Assembly: GCA_016875195.1 (NCBI GenBank)
Contig: VGRY01000049.1
Location: 1-33,405, forward strand
Length of the DNA stretch: 33,405 nucleotides
Source: Deltaproteobacteria bacterium
Lineage (GTDB): Bacteria; Desulfobacterota; BSN033; UBA1163
Reading direction: 5' to 3'
The position numbers were made by a program, and so were the translations under genes. The first letter of the stretch is position 1. Every line of letters begins with the position of its first letter. The notes beneath the pieces were generated by a model. It did not search any database. It saw only the letters and a program-made list of their open reading frames with translations, and was not told the DNA's origin. This document shows, in pieces, positions 15,690 through 24,534 of the stretch.

Positions 15690-15780
15690 CCAAATCCCTC
15701 CCCACCTCCCTTTGCTAAAGGGAGGAGAAGATCGATCCCCCTTTGGAAAAGGGGGACAAAGGGGGATTTTAGTAAATCAT
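15690..15780. repeat. Double-hairpin repeat between nuoI and nuoJ, core of the MITE-like element
   Basis: Two consecutive stems: CCTCCCTTTG with AAAGGGAGG, then CCCCCTTTGG with AAAGGGGG, bounded by AAATCCCTCCC and GGGGGATTTT. This is the same core as the MITE-like element at 2037-2208, in the opposite order, but the GTAACACTTTAG terminal repeats are absent. It starts one base after the nuoI stop. Confidence 0.75.
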
Positions 15781-15793
15781 TTGGAGTCATACC

Positions 15794-16321
15794 ATGGCTG
15801 AAAATTTTGGAATACTCTTTCAGTGGTTGATCTTTTTGGGAGTGGGCTTTGTCTCGGTCGTCGCCTCCATCCTGGTCATCACACGCAAAAACCCCATTCA
15901 CAGCGCCCTGTTTATGGTGCTGACGCTTCTCTGCGGAGCCGTACTCTATATCCTGCTCCATAGCCCGTTCATCGCCATCATCCAGGTCATCGTTTACGCA
16001 GGAGCGATCGTGATGCTCATCGTCTTTGTCATCATGCTCCTCGATCTGGAGACGGAGCTTCGGTCAAAAACGAAGATCGTTTATTCAAAAGTCATCGGAG
16101 GAGGATTAGCTGTTCTCTTCCTCCTTGGGATCCTCTATGTAGCCGTCGCCAAATCCCCAACCGGCCAGACCGGTTCCTATACTGCGGATAAGATGGCCAA
16201 CAATGTGAAAACCGTAGGTGAGGCCCTATTTACCACCTATGTTTTTCCTTTTGAGATTGTCGCCATTCTTTTAACGGTCGCCATCATCGGCGCCGTCATT
16301 TTGAGCAAGAAAAGGACATAA
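15794..16321 (+). CDS. nuoJ: NADH-quinone oxidoreductase subunit J (NuoJ)
   Basis: The protein has 175 residues with five transmembrane helices. The conserved third-helix segment QVIVYAGAIVMLIVFVIML carries the pi-bulge region that rotates during catalysis. nuoK starts 12 bases downstream after an AGGAGAG site. Confidence 0.95.
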   Translation: MAENFGILFQWLIFLGVGFVSVVASILVITRKNPIHSALFMVLTLLCGAVLYILLHSPFIAIIQVIVYAGAIVMLIVFVIMLLDLETELRSKTKIVYSKVIGGGLAVLFLLGILYVAVAKSPTGQTGSYTADKMANNVKTVGEALFTTYVFPFEIVAILLTVAIIGAVILSKKRT

Positions 16322-16333
16322 GGAGAGTCAACT

Positions 16334-16651
16334 ATGTGGGTCGTTCCAAACATTCCACCTGCCCTCTTTCTGATGTTGAGCGGAGCGCTCTTTACGATCG
16401 GTGTCATCGGCGCATTGACCCGACGCAATGCCATCGTTGTCTTCATGTGTATTGAGTTGATGCTCAATGCGGTGAATCTGGCCTTCATCACGTTTTCACG
16501 CTTTCTCCAGTCGATCGACGGGGTGATCTTTGCTTTCTTCGTGATGGGCGTTGCCGCAGCAGAGGCCGCGGTCGGGTTGGCCATTTTTGTGATGCTCTAT
16601 CGTTCCAAAGAAACGATCAATGTGGATGAAGTCAATTTACTGAAATGGTAA
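16334..16651 (+). CDS. nuoK: NADH-quinone oxidoreductase subunit K (NuoK)
   Basis: The protein has 105 residues and three helices. The two membrane glutamates of NuoK are present, in [13 protein letters not shown] and [13 protein letters not shown]. These are part of the proton path. Confidence 0.95.
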   Translation: MWVVPNIPPALFLMLSGALFTIGVIGALTRRNAIVVFMCIELMLNAVNLAFITFSRFLQSIDGVIFAFFVMGVAAAEAAVGLAIFVMLYRSKETINVDEVNLLKW

Positions 16652-16655
16652 AAAT

Positions 16656-16731
16656 AGTTCGGAGCCATGAGTTCGGAGTTCGGAGAAAATAAGTTTTTAA
16701 ACTCCGAACTACGAACTCCGAACACCGAACT
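16656..16731. repeat. Palindromic repeat, AGTTCGGAGTT family (copy 1)
   Basis: The left arm is built of GAGTTCGGAGTTCGGAG and the right arm of CTCCGAACTACGAACTCCG, separated by an AT-rich loop. It fills the nuoK-nuoL gap. A second copy lies at 20536-20606 between nuoM and nuoN. Confidence 0.75.
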
Positions 16732-16748
16732 GCAAAAAGGAGTTCTAC

Positions 16749-18722
16749 ATGCTTGAATACGTCTGGTTGATCCCTCTATTTCCTTTTATCGGTTTTTTGA
16801 TCAACGGATTACTGGGAAGACGTGTGGGAAAGGGTGTGGTTGGCATTGTCGGTCCGGCTGCGATCGGCCTCTCCTTTCTCACCTCCATCCTCATCTTCTT
16901 CGAACTGATCCATAAGCCACCCGCGGAAAGGGTCTTCGAGAAGGTGATCTTCGACTGGATCGTCTCAGGCTCTTTTCAGACCGTGATCGGTTATCAGATC
17001 GATCCCCTCTCCATTCTCATGGCCCTGGTGGTCACCGGAGTCAGCTTCTTCATCCATATCTACTCCGTGGGGTATATGCATGATGATCCGGGCTTCACCC
17101 GGTTCTTCACCTATCTCAACCTCTTTGTCTTCATGATGCTCAACCTGATCCTGGCCAACAACTTTTTATTGATGTTTGTAGGCTGGGAGGGCGTGGGCCT
17201 CTGCTCCTATCTTCTGATCGGCTTCTGGTATGAGAAGGATTCGGCAGCCAATGCAGGAAAGAAGGCTTTTATCGTCAACCGGGTGGGCGATTTCGGTTTC
17301 ATCCTGGGGATGTTCCTCCTCTTCACCCATGTAGGGACGCTGGACTTTACCGATGCGTTTGCCAATGCCGCTAAACTCGACACGACAACGGCGACCGCCA
17401 TCGCCCTTCTCTTCTTTGTCGGCGCCTGCGGAAAATCGGCACAGATTCCCCTCTATGTCTGGCTTCCCGATGCTATGGAAGGTCCCACACCTGTCAGCTC
17501 CTTGATCCATGCGGCCACCATGGTCACTGCGGGTGTGTATATGGTTGCCCGGTGCAGTGTCATTTACAACATGGCGCCCATTGCTATGGCCGTCGTGGCC
17601 ATCGTAGGCTGTGGCACGGCCATCTTCACCGCCTCGATTGGCTTCTGCCAGTACGACATAAAGAAGATTCTGGCTTATTCGACGATCAGCCAGTTAGGGT
17701 ATATGTTTCTTGCCGTGGGCGTGGGGGCCTATGCTGCAGGAATCTTTCACCTGATGACCCATGCCTTTTTCAAAGGCCTCCTCTTTTTAGGAGCCGGCAG
17801 CGTCATGCACGCGATGAGCGGAGAGCTCGATATCCGAAAGATGGGAGCACTGCGAACGAAGATTCCCATCACCTTTGGGACCTTCTTCATCGCCACACTG
17901 GCCATTGCGGGGATCCCCGGCCTGTCAGGATTCTTCAGCAAGGATGAGATTCTCTGGATGGCCTTTTCGAGTGGCCGGGGCCATTTCCTGCTCTGGGTGG
18001 TGGCTGCTGTGGCTGCGGGCATGACCGCCTTCTATATGTTCCGGGCGCTCTTTATGACCTTCTTCGGAGAATCGAGGGTGGATCACCATGTGGCACACCA
18101 TGTCCATGAGTCACCGAAGGTGATGACCGTCCCCCTGATGGTCCTGGCCTTTCTCTCCATCGTAGGAGGTTATGTGGGCGTCCCCCATGTCCTTGGCGGA
18201 GCCAATCACATCCATGAGTTCCTGGCGCCGGTTGTCGGGGGAGGGGCGGAACCCGCGAAAGCCCATGCGGCATTCTCCCTCATCTCCGAAGCCTGGGCTG
18301 CTGGAGGAGGGGCAGGGGGCCATTCTGCAACACTTGAAGTTTTCCTGATGGCTGTCTCGGTCATCATCGCTCTGATCGGAATTGGGATCGCTTACTTTTT
18401 ATATTTGAAGAACCCGGCTCTACCCAAGATGCTTGCTGAGAAATGGAAGGGACTGTATCAACTGGTCTCCAATAAATATTATGTGGATGAACTCTACCAA
18501 TTCCTTTTTGTCAACTCCCTGAAGAAATTAGGGATGGGGCTCTGGAAGGGATTTGATGAGCTGGTCATCGATGGAACGGTCAATGGCATTGCCTATTTGG
18601 TCGGAGGGTTGTCCGGCGTGATGAGGAAGATGCAGACAGGATTGGTACAGAACTACGCCTTTTCAATCGTCCTCGGCGGGTTGATCCTGGTCATCTACTA
18701 TATCATGCGAGGGTTCTTTTAA
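16749..18722 (+). CDS. nuoL: NADH-quinone oxidoreductase subunit L (NuoL)
   Basis: The 657-residue antiporter-like proton-pumping subunit retains the key glutamate of helix 5 (MFVGWEGVGLCSYLL) and the lysine of helix 7 (ACGKSAQIPLYVWLPDAMEG), plus the C-terminal lateral helix and final anchor. Ribosome-binding site AAAAGGAG before the ATG. The length is typical, with a His-rich loop (HHVAHHVHE) around residues 440-450. Confidence 0.96.
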   Translation: MLEYVWLIPLFPFIGFLINGLLGRRVGKGVVGIVGPAAIGLSFLTSILIFFELIHKPPAERVFEKVIFDWIVSGSFQTVIGYQIDPLSILMALVVTGVSFFIHIYSVGYMHDDPGFTRFFTYLNLFVFMMLNLILANNFLLMFVGWEGVGLCSYLLIGFWYEKDSAANAGKKAFIVNRVGDFGFILGMFLLFTHVGTLDFTDAFANAAKLDTTTATAIALLFFVGACGKSAQIPLYVWLPDAMEGPTPVSSLIHAATMVTAGVYMVARCSVIYNMAPIAMAVVAIVGCGTAIFTASIGFCQYDIKKILAYSTISQLGYMFLAVGVGAYAAGIFHLMTHAFFKGLLFLGAGSVMHAMSGELDIRKMGALRTKIPITFGTFFIATLAIAGIPGLSGFFSKDEILWMAFSSGRGHFLLWVVAAVAAGMTAFYMFRALFMTFFGESRVDHHVAHHVHESPKVMTVPLMVLAFLSIVGGYVGVPHVLGGANHIHEFLAPVVGGGAEPAKAHAAFSLISEAWAAGGGAGGHSATLEVFLMAVSVIIALIGIGIAYFLYLKNPALPKMLAEKWKGLYQLVSNKYYVDELYQFLFVNSLKKLGMGLWKGFDELVIDGTVNGIAYLVGGLSGVMRKMQTGLVQNYAFSIVLGGLILVIYYIMRGFF

Positions 18723-18778
18723 GCTATAAGAGCTGAAGCTTAGTTGGAATGAAATCCCGCCTTGGCGGGAGGGGGGGA

Positions 18779-18916
18779 AATTCGAAATTCGAATATCGAA
18801 ATCCGAAACAAATCCGAATTCTCAAAATTCAAATTTTAAAGCTTTTTAGTTTTGATCATTTGAATTTTTCTCATTTGATATTGTTTCGAATTTCGGATTT
18901 CGTGCTTCGGATTTAA
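18779..18916. repeat. Imperfect palindromic repeat, TTCGAATTTCGGA family (copy 2)
   Basis: The left arm has AAATTCGAAATTCGAATATC-type units and the right arm has TTTCGAATTTCGGATTTCG-type units, with an AT-rich centre. It belongs to the same family as 11957-12121 and fills most of the nuoL-nuoM gap (18723-18983). Confidence 0.7.
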
Positions 18917-18983
18917 AACCTGTTTGATATAAAATAACGTTATTGTCCTTTGAACCATTTGTGTAACCAAAAGGAGCGACTTC

Positions 18984-20528
18984 ATGGACATCTTGGGAAT
19001 TCCCATCCTATCCTTTCTGATTTTCTTCCCACTGGCAGGTGCGATCCTTCTCCTCTTCATAAAAAAAGAAGAGACGATCCGGTGGACCACTCTGGTGCTT
19101 TCGCTGATCGAGTTTGTGGCCTCCCTGCCGCTTTTTTTCAGATTCGATTCAACCTCCGCCGCCATGCAATTTTTGGAAGACTGGTGGTGGGTGGAGGCTT
19201 ATGGGATCAGTTATAAAATCGGGATTGATGGGATCAGTCTCCTGCTGGTGCTTCTGGCCACCTTTCTGACTGTGCTCTGTGTCCTCTGTTCCTGGACGGC
19301 GATCACCTTCAGAGTGAAGGAATATATGATCTCCTTTCTTTTCCTTGAAACGGGAATGATCGGCGCCCTGGTTTCATTGGATCTCATCCTCTTCTATGTC
19401 TTCTGGGAAGTGATGCTGATCCCGATGTATCTTCTGATCGGGGTGTGGGGCAATCCGGCCAGACGGATCTATGCGGCGATTAAATTCTTCCTCTTTACCA
19501 TGGCCGGAAGCGTGCTGATGCTGGTTGCCATTTTGGTCCTCTATTTTATCAACGCGGAGACCACAGGGAAGGCCACCTTTGATGTGCTTGAACTTTACAA
19601 ATTGGGAGTTCCTGCGGGTACTCAGTACTGGCTCTTCGGCGCCTTTGCCCTGGCTTTTGCCATCAAGGTGCCGATGTTTCCCTTCCATACCTGGTTGCCC
19701 GATGCACACACCGAGGCGCCGACCGCGGGAAGTGTGATTCTGGCAGGCGTCCTGTTGAAGATGGGGACATACGGTTTCATCCGCTTTGCCATTCCTCTCT
19801 TTCCGAATGCGGCCATAGATCTGGTGCCTTTGATTTCGATCCTGGCGCTGATCGGGATCATCTACGGAGCGCTCGTTTCGATGATGCAGCCTGACCTGAA
19901 GAGGCTGGTTGCTTTCTCAAGCGTCAGCCATCTTGGCTATGTCATGTTAGGGATGTTTGCCCTGAACACACAGGGCGTTCAAGGGTCGATCTATCAGATG
20001 CTCAACCACGGGATCAGCACCGGCTCTCTCTTCTTGATCGTCGGCATGATCTATGAACGGAGACACACCCGGATGATCTCCGACTTCGGAGGCATCTCCA
20101 AGGTAATGCCCGTCTTTGCCGTCTTCTTCATGATTGTCACGCTGTCGTCCATCGGTCTTCCCGGAACGAATGGGTTCGTGGGAGAGTTTTTGATCCTCTT
20201 AGGGGCCTTTCGATCTAATATCGTCTATGGTGTCCTGGCGGCGGCCGGGGTGATTCTTGGCGCAGCCTACATGCTCTGGATGTTCCAGCGGGTGATGTTC
20301 GGAAAGGTCACCAATCCCAAGAACGAAGGGCTGAAGGATCTCAATGCACGTGAGGTCATCACACTCATTCCCATGGTGGCGCTCATCTTTCTCATGGGGA
20401 TCTATCCTAAGCTCTTCTTCAGCAAGATGGATGCGAGCGTAGAAAAGTTCCTGAAGGATGTCAAGACGAAAGTGGAGATGAAAGCAGAACTCCCTGCGCC
20501 AAAGGTAGTAGCAGAAGTTAAAAAATAA
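18984..20528 (+). CDS. nuoM: NADH-quinone oxidoreductase subunit M (NuoM)
   Basis: The 514-residue antiporter-like subunit shows the helix-5 glutamate in [15 protein letters not shown] and the helix-7 lysine in [30 protein letters not shown] lies upstream of the ATG. The C-terminal tail is charged and Lys/Ala-rich, probably cytoplasmic. Confidence 0.96.
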   Translation: MDILGIPILSFLIFFPLAGAILLLFIKKEETIRWTTLVLSLIEFVASLPLFFRFDSTSAAMQFLEDWWWVEAYGISYKIGIDGISLLLVLLATFLTVLCVLCSWTAITFRVKEYMISFLFLETGMIGALVSLDLILFYVFWEVMLIPMYLLIGVWGNPARRIYAAIKFFLFTMAGSVLMLVAILVLYFINAETTGKATFDVLELYKLGVPAGTQYWLFGAFALAFAIKVPMFPFHTWLPDAHTEAPTAGSVILAGVLLKMGTYGFIRFAIPLFPNAAIDLVPLISILALIGIIYGALVSMMQPDLKRLVAFSSVSHLGYVMLGMFALNTQGVQGSIYQMLNHGISTGSLFLIVGMIYERRHTRMISDFGGISKVMPVFAVFFMIVTLSSIGLPGTNGFVGEFLILLGAFRSNIVYGVLAAAGVILGAAYMLWMFQRVMFGKVTNPKNEGLKDLNAREVITLIPMVALIFLMGIYPKLFFSKMDASVEKFLKDVKTKVEMKAELPAPKVVAEVKK

Positions 20529-20535
20529 GAAGTAA

Positions 20536-20606
20536 GGAGTTCGGAGTTTGTAGTTCGGAGTTTAAGAACTTAATTTCTCCGAACTCCGAACTAATTACTC
20601 CGAACT
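20536..20606. repeat. Palindromic repeat, AGTTCGGAGTT family (copy 2)
   Basis: The left arm 20536-20562 (GGAGTTCGGAGTT units) pairs with the right arm 20577-20606 (CTCCGAACTCCGAACT units). It belongs to the same family as 16656-16731 and occupies the nuoM-nuoN gap up to the nuoN ribosome-binding site. Confidence 0.75.
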
Positions 20607-20622
20607 ATTTTGGAGGCTTTTA

Positions 20623-22074
20623 ATGAAACTGCCAGAGATTGATCTTAACCTCATTGCACCGGAAATCATCATCACGGCTTTTGGACTCCTGGTTCTTCTC
20701 ATTGATGTCTTCGCTCCCAAGGGGGAGAAGAAGGGATATCTTGGAGTCATCAGCCTGATCGGCGTGGTCATCGCCTTTTTCTTTACGCTTCCTCTGGTGG
20801 GTTCGGCAAAGACCGGATTCGAAGGGATGTTTACTTCCGATGGATTCGCGGTCTTCTTCAAAATTACGATCCTCATCATCGCTTTTCTGACAATCCTGAT
20901 CTCCATGGGCTATGCCACGAGGGAAGGGATCGGATTTGGTGAATATTATGCTCTGATCCTGTTTGCAGCGCTCGGGATGATGCTCATGGCTGCCAGCACC
21001 CACCTGCTCGTCATCTTCCTCGGCCTGGAGACGATGTCCATCTCCATTTATGTACTAGCCGGAATGCTGAGGGAGGACCGGAGGTCGGTGGAATCGGCTT
21101 TTAAGTATTTTCTCCTCGGCGCATTTGCCACCGGCTTTTTGCTCTATGGGATTGCTTTTCTTTACGGGGCCACCGGCTCCCTCTCTCTCAAAGAGATCGC
21201 CGCTTACATCGCTTCGAAGAAACTTGTCGACAATCCAATGCTTCTGATGAGCCTGGCATTGCTCACCATTGGCTTTGGTTTCAAGATCGCCTCTGTTCCT
21301 TTTCATATGTGGACGCCCGATGTCTATGAGGGGGCTCCGACATCCATCACGGCCTTCATGGCGACCGGTGTCAAAGCAGCTGGGTTTGCAGCGCTGGTTC
21401 GCGTCTTCTTCACCGCGCTCCCGGAGTTCCGTCCGGACTGGACGTTGATCATGTGGATCATTGCTGTGGCGACCATGACGGTTGGAAACGTCATTGCCAT
21501 CTCCCAGAATAACATCAAAAGGATGCTGGCCTACTCGAGCATTGCCCATGCGGGATATATCCTCGTGGCCTTTGTCGCCGGAAATAAATTGGGAACCTCC
21601 GGGATCCTCTTCTATCTCATGACCTATGCGTTTATGAACCTGGGTGCTTTCACCTGCGTGATCCTGCTCGGCAAGAAAGGCGAGGAGAACACCCTGATCA
21701 CCGATTATGCGGGAGTGGGTTTCAAATATCCCCTTCTGGCGGCCTCGATGACGATCTTCCTCCTCTCCATGGCAGGGATTCCTCCCCTGGGCGGATTCAT
21801 GGCAAAATTTTATATCTTCAGCGCGGCCGTGGAAGCGAAATTTTACTGGCTGGCCATTTTAGGGGTTCTCAATAGCGCTATCTCTGTCTATTACTACTTA
21901 AGGGTGACGGTGTTGATGTATTTCCGGGAGTCGGAACGCGAGATCACAGGTCTCCAGTTTTCGCCGGCGCCTGTGATCGCCCTGATCTTAGCCCTGATCG
22001 GGACCTTCTACATGGGAATTTTCCCTTCCAATGTGCTCTCTTTGGCCCAGAAGTCTATCGCTGGATTGATGTAA
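20623..22074 (+). CDS. nuoN: NADH-quinone oxidoreductase subunit N (NuoN)
   Basis: The protein has 483 residues and about 14 helices. The key glutamate (FLGLETMSISIYVLAG) and lysine (GFKIASVPFHMWTPDVYEG) are present. It is the last gene of the operon, followed within about 30 bases by an intrinsic terminator. TTGGAGG precedes the ATG. Confidence 0.96.
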   Translation: MKLPEIDLNLIAPEIIITAFGLLVLLIDVFAPKGEKKGYLGVISLIGVVIAFFFTLPLVGSAKTGFEGMFTSDGFAVFFKITILIIAFLTILISMGYATREGIGFGEYYALILFAALGMMLMAASTHLLVIFLGLETMSISIYVLAGMLREDRRSVESAFKYFLLGAFATGFLLYGIAFLYGATGSLSLKEIAAYIASKKLVDNPMLLMSLALLTIGFGFKIASVPFHMWTPDVYEGAPTSITAFMATGVKAAGFAALVRVFFTALPEFRPDWTLIMWIIAVATMTVGNVIAISQNNIKRMLAYSSIAHAGYILVAFVAGNKLGTSGILFYLMTYAFMNLGAFTCVILLGKKGEENTLITDYAGVGFKYPLLAASMTIFLLSMAGIPPLGGFMAKFYIFSAAVEAKFYWLAILGVLNSAISVYYYLRVTVLMYFRESEREITGLQFSPAPVIALILALIGTFYMGIFPSNVLSLAQKSIAGLM

Positions 22075-22105
22075 AAAGTTAGGAAGGGTTCAATAAGATA
22101 CGAAG

Positions 22106-22139
22106 GAGCGTCCACTGCAAGCCGGACGCTCTTTTTTTT
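22106..22139 (+). terminator. Rho-independent terminator of the nuo operon
   Basis: A perfect 8-bp stem, GAGCGTCC (22106-22113) with GGACGCTC (22124-22131), a 10-base loop and a run of eight T (22132-22139). It closes the operon 32 bases after nuoN. Confidence 0.92.
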
Positions 22140-22194
22140 GCGTTCTACGGGATATCCTATTACAATGCGATAGGATGTATGATGTATTATTCTT

Positions 22195-22222
22195 GTAGGG
22201 GCAATTCATGAATTGCCCCTAC
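22195..22222. repeat. Perfect 28-bp palindrome
   Basis: Two perfect 14-base arms, GTAGGGGCAATTCA and TGAATTGCCCCTAC, abut with no loop. It ends 26 bases upstream of the prolyl isomerase start. It looks like one of the short dispersed palindromes common in such genomes; a regulatory role is possible but not shown. Confidence 0.75.
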
Positions 22223-22248
22223 TGAAAAAGAAAGGGAGGATGAATGAA

Positions 22249-22944
22249 ATGAAATACTGTTGGATCATCATTTTGGGAATTCTGATTTTTTCGAGCCAGG
22301 CTGTGGGACAGGAGAAGGATGCACCTAAGACCCCCAAGGACAAGGTAAGTTATGTCATCGGGATGGATATCGGAACGAACCTCAAAAAACAGGGCATTGA
22401 TATTAATCCGGATGTCGTATTGAAAGGAATTAAGGATGGACTCTCCGGCAATAAACCTTTGTTATCGGAGAAAGAGATGAACGACACGGTGGCCGCTTTT
22501 GAAAAGGAGATGAAGTCCAAACAGGAGGAGAAGGTGAAACAGGCTGGAGAAAAGAATAAAAAAGAGGGAGAAACATTCCTGGCCGAAAATAAGAAGAAAG
22601 AAGGAGTTATAACCTTGCCCAGCGGCCTTCAGTATAAGGTCATGAAAAAAGGAAGTGGCAAAAAACCGAAAGCCACGGATACGGTAACCACTCACTATAA
22701 AGGGACGTTGATCGATGGGACCGAATTCGACAGCTCTTATAAACGTGGTCAACCTGTCAGTTTTCCGGTCGGCGGCGTCATTCCCGGCTGGACAGAAGCC
22801 CTCCAGTTGATGGAAGAGGGAACCAAGTGGCAGCTCTTTATTCCTCCCCAGCTTGCCTATGGAGAGCGGGGCGCAGGACCCATCGGGCCCAATGCGACCC
22901 TGGTCTTCGAAGTCGAGCTGATCTCGATCCAGGAGAAGAAGTAA
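22249..22944 (+). CDS. FKBP-type peptidyl-prolyl cis-trans isomerase, exported
   Basis: The protein has 231 residues from the ATG at 22249, which has GGGAGG nine bases upstream; an ATG at 22240 would abut that site. A signal peptide covers about residues 1-20 with cleavage near AVG/Q and no lipobox Cys. Residues about 25-115 form the Lys-rich FKBP N-terminal dimerisation domain (SYVIGMDIGTNLKKQGID), and about 120-231 the catalytic domain (TVTTHYKGTLIDGTEFDSS, FPVGGVIPGWTEAL, QLAYGERG). It is FkpA/Mip-like, a periplasmic folding catalyst and chaperone. It stands as its own unit between two terminators. Confidence 0.93.
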   Translation: MKYCWIIILGILIFSSQAVGQEKDAPKTPKDKVSYVIGMDIGTNLKKQGIDINPDVVLKGIKDGLSGNKPLLSEKEMNDTVAAFEKEMKSKQEEKVKQAGEKNKKEGETFLAENKKKEGVITLPSGLQYKVMKKGSGKKPKATDTVTTHYKGTLIDGTEFDSSYKRGQPVSFPVGGVIPGWTEALQLMEEGTKWQLFIPPQLAYGERGAGPIGPNATLVFEVELISIQEKK

Positions 22945-22952
22945 GACTCTAC

Positions 22953-23014
22953 CCACCAGTTGCAAAAACGGGCAAGGGCAATCCGCCCTACAAGGCTTCG
23001 AATGGTGGTTTTTT
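22953..23014 (+). terminator. Probable terminator of the prolyl isomerase gene
   Basis: CCACCA (22953-22958) pairs with TGGTGG (23003-23008) and is followed by TTTTTT. Inside, GGGC and GCCC can form a second helix. The hairpin is long (about 56 bases), so the call is moderate. Confidence 0.5.
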
Positions 23015-23218
23015 ATAATTTTATGGGATACAGGGGACTTCGCTTACGGTGAATTCCGGCAGGGAAACGAAACGGAAGTGCTGATACGGAAAAAGGTTCG
23101 CCTCGAAGCCTTTCCCCGAAAAAAATTTTTTCGTCATGATCGGGATGTCGCCTTCGGGGCTCCACCGAACGGATCGCCCTTGCCCGTATGAGCAGAAATT
23201 ATGCAACATCGGGGTCTA

Positions 23219-23247
23219 TTGACTTCTTTCCTAACCTTAAGTAGTAT
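23219..23247 (+). promoter_or_regulatory. Promoter of the coiled-coil protein gene
   Basis: TTGACT (23219-23224), a 17-bp spacer, TAGTAT (23242-23247), then a 45-base leader ending in AAGGGGG before the ATG at 23293. The rest of the gap 22945-23292 holds only the terminator above and an inconclusive stretch without a supportable gene. Confidence 0.65.
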
Positions 23248-23292
23248 CTTGTTTGATTTGATAAGAATCCCAGGTAAAGAAAGGGGGCGTTT

Positions 23293-24360
23293 ATGGACGA
23301 GAAAAAGTTCCAGCCCAAAAAGCTCACCACGGCGAATACCAAACAAGAGATGCTGGAAGCGTATCAAGCGGTCTTGAAACAACTGGAGGCTCAGAGAGAG
23401 GTCGAGCTCAAACCCGAAAAACGGCTCGAAGAGAAGAAGGCGAAAGAAGTGACTCAGGTGGCCGAATCGCTTTCTTCCGAAGGAATTGCGAAGGAAGTCA
23501 GCACCCTGAAAATAGAAACAGGAAAGATGCTTGCCCAGATCTCCGACCGACTTGAGGAAGAGATCAACAAGTTTAAGACGGTTCAAAGTGCCATTACGCT
23601 GAAGGAAAAGGAACTTCAGGAGCTCTATGAGATTGAAAAATCAGCCTTGACCCTGGCGTCTTTGATCGAGTCTCAGGCCCAGAAAAGGGAGGCCTTCGAG
23701 TCGGAGATGGCCGAAAAGAAAGAGGCTCTCACCCGGGAGATCGAATTTCTCCGTTCCGAGCGCGAAAGGGCGAAGAAGGAATACGAAGATGAGACAAAAG
23801 AGCGGGATACCGCTGAGAAGAAGAGGAGAGAAAGAGAAAAAGATGAATACGATTACGCTTTTAAAAGGGAGCAGAAGATAGCCAAGGATAAGTTCGAGGA
23901 CGAAAAGGGAAAACTGGAAAGAGAGATCCAGGTCAAGAGGGAAGAGATGGAAAGGGATTTGCAAGAAAGGGAGAAAATGATCGCTTCCCAGGAAAACGAA
24001 CTGGCCGAATTGAGGAAAAGGGCGGCTGCTTTTCAGAAAGAGGTGGAAACAACCGTCGGGAAAGCCATCAAAGAGACGACTGACAGGCTGAATCTCGAAT
24101 CTAAGAATCGGGAGGAATTACTAAAGAAGGAATTCGCGGGCGAAAAAAATGTCCTGACGACCAGGATTGAATCCCTCGAAAAGTTGGCAAAAGAACAGGG
24201 CGAGCAGATCGCCAGGCTCGGTCTGCAATTGGAGAAAGCCTATCAGCAGGTTCAGGATATTGCCGTAAAAACGATCGAAGGAGCGTCAAGCGCCAAATCA
24301 TTGGCCAATCTCCAGCAATGGGTCGCCGACCAGATGAAAAAGCCCGCATCGGAGAAATGA
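23293..24360 (+). CDS. Long coiled-coil protein of unknown function
   Basis: The protein has 355 residues, very rich in Glu, Lys and Arg with heptad spacing, continuous coiled coil from about residue 60 to 325. There is no signal peptide, membrane helix or nucleotide-binding motif. The N-terminal segment (KKLTTANTKQEMLEAYQAVLKQLE) and the C-terminal segment (KTIEGASSAKSLANLQQWV) are the least repetitive and probably the conserved ends. It is monocistronic, with its own promoter. Function unknown; a structural or scaffold role is only a guess from composition. Confidence 0.75.
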   Translation: MDEKKFQPKKLTTANTKQEMLEAYQAVLKQLEAQREVELKPEKRLEEKKAKEVTQVAESLSSEGIAKEVSTLKIETGKMLAQISDRLEEEINKFKTVQSAITLKEKELQELYEIEKSALTLASLIESQAQKREAFESEMAEKKEALTREIEFLRSERERAKKEYEDETKERDTAEKKRREREKDEYDYAFKREQKIAKDKFEDEKGKLEREIQVKREEMERDLQEREKMIASQENELAELRKRAAAFQKEVETTVGKAIKETTDRLNLESKNREELLKKEFAGEKNVLTTRIESLEKLAKEQGEQIARLGLQLEKAYQQVQDIAVKTIEGASSAKSLANLQQWVADQMKKPASEK

Positions 24361-24405
24361 TGTACACTGTTTGTCACTCATTTTAGATTCTCGGATGGAT
24401 AATCC

Positions 24406-24534
24406 ATGGCCACCTGTTGGTATTGTAAAACGAAAAAGGGGAAGAGGTATTGCGCCCCCATTGATCACCTTCTTTGCCCCGGATGCTTTGGAACCATAAC
24501 GAATCACTTTCCGATGTTCTACCCCACCTGCTAA
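24406..24534 (+). pseudogene. Zinc-ribbon protein fragment
   Basis: A 42-codon frame beginning MATCWYCKTKKGKRYCAPID and then LLCPGC. The Cys spacing and the GKRYC…LCPxC arrangement resemble the N-terminus of a family of small zinc-ribbon proteins that usually continues with further Cys and a longer body. Here the frame ends after a run-on tail that overlaps, in another frame, a pyrophosphatase remnant. It is probably the 5' piece of a gene broken by a deletion or recombination joint near 24484. Confidence 0.5.

Noticed and set aside
23021..23209. Minus-strand frame of 62 codons between the prolyl isomerase and coiled-coil genes
   Set aside because: No ribosome-binding site and no recognised domain; it lies opposite the region preceding the promoter. 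It is possibly a relic but not supportable.
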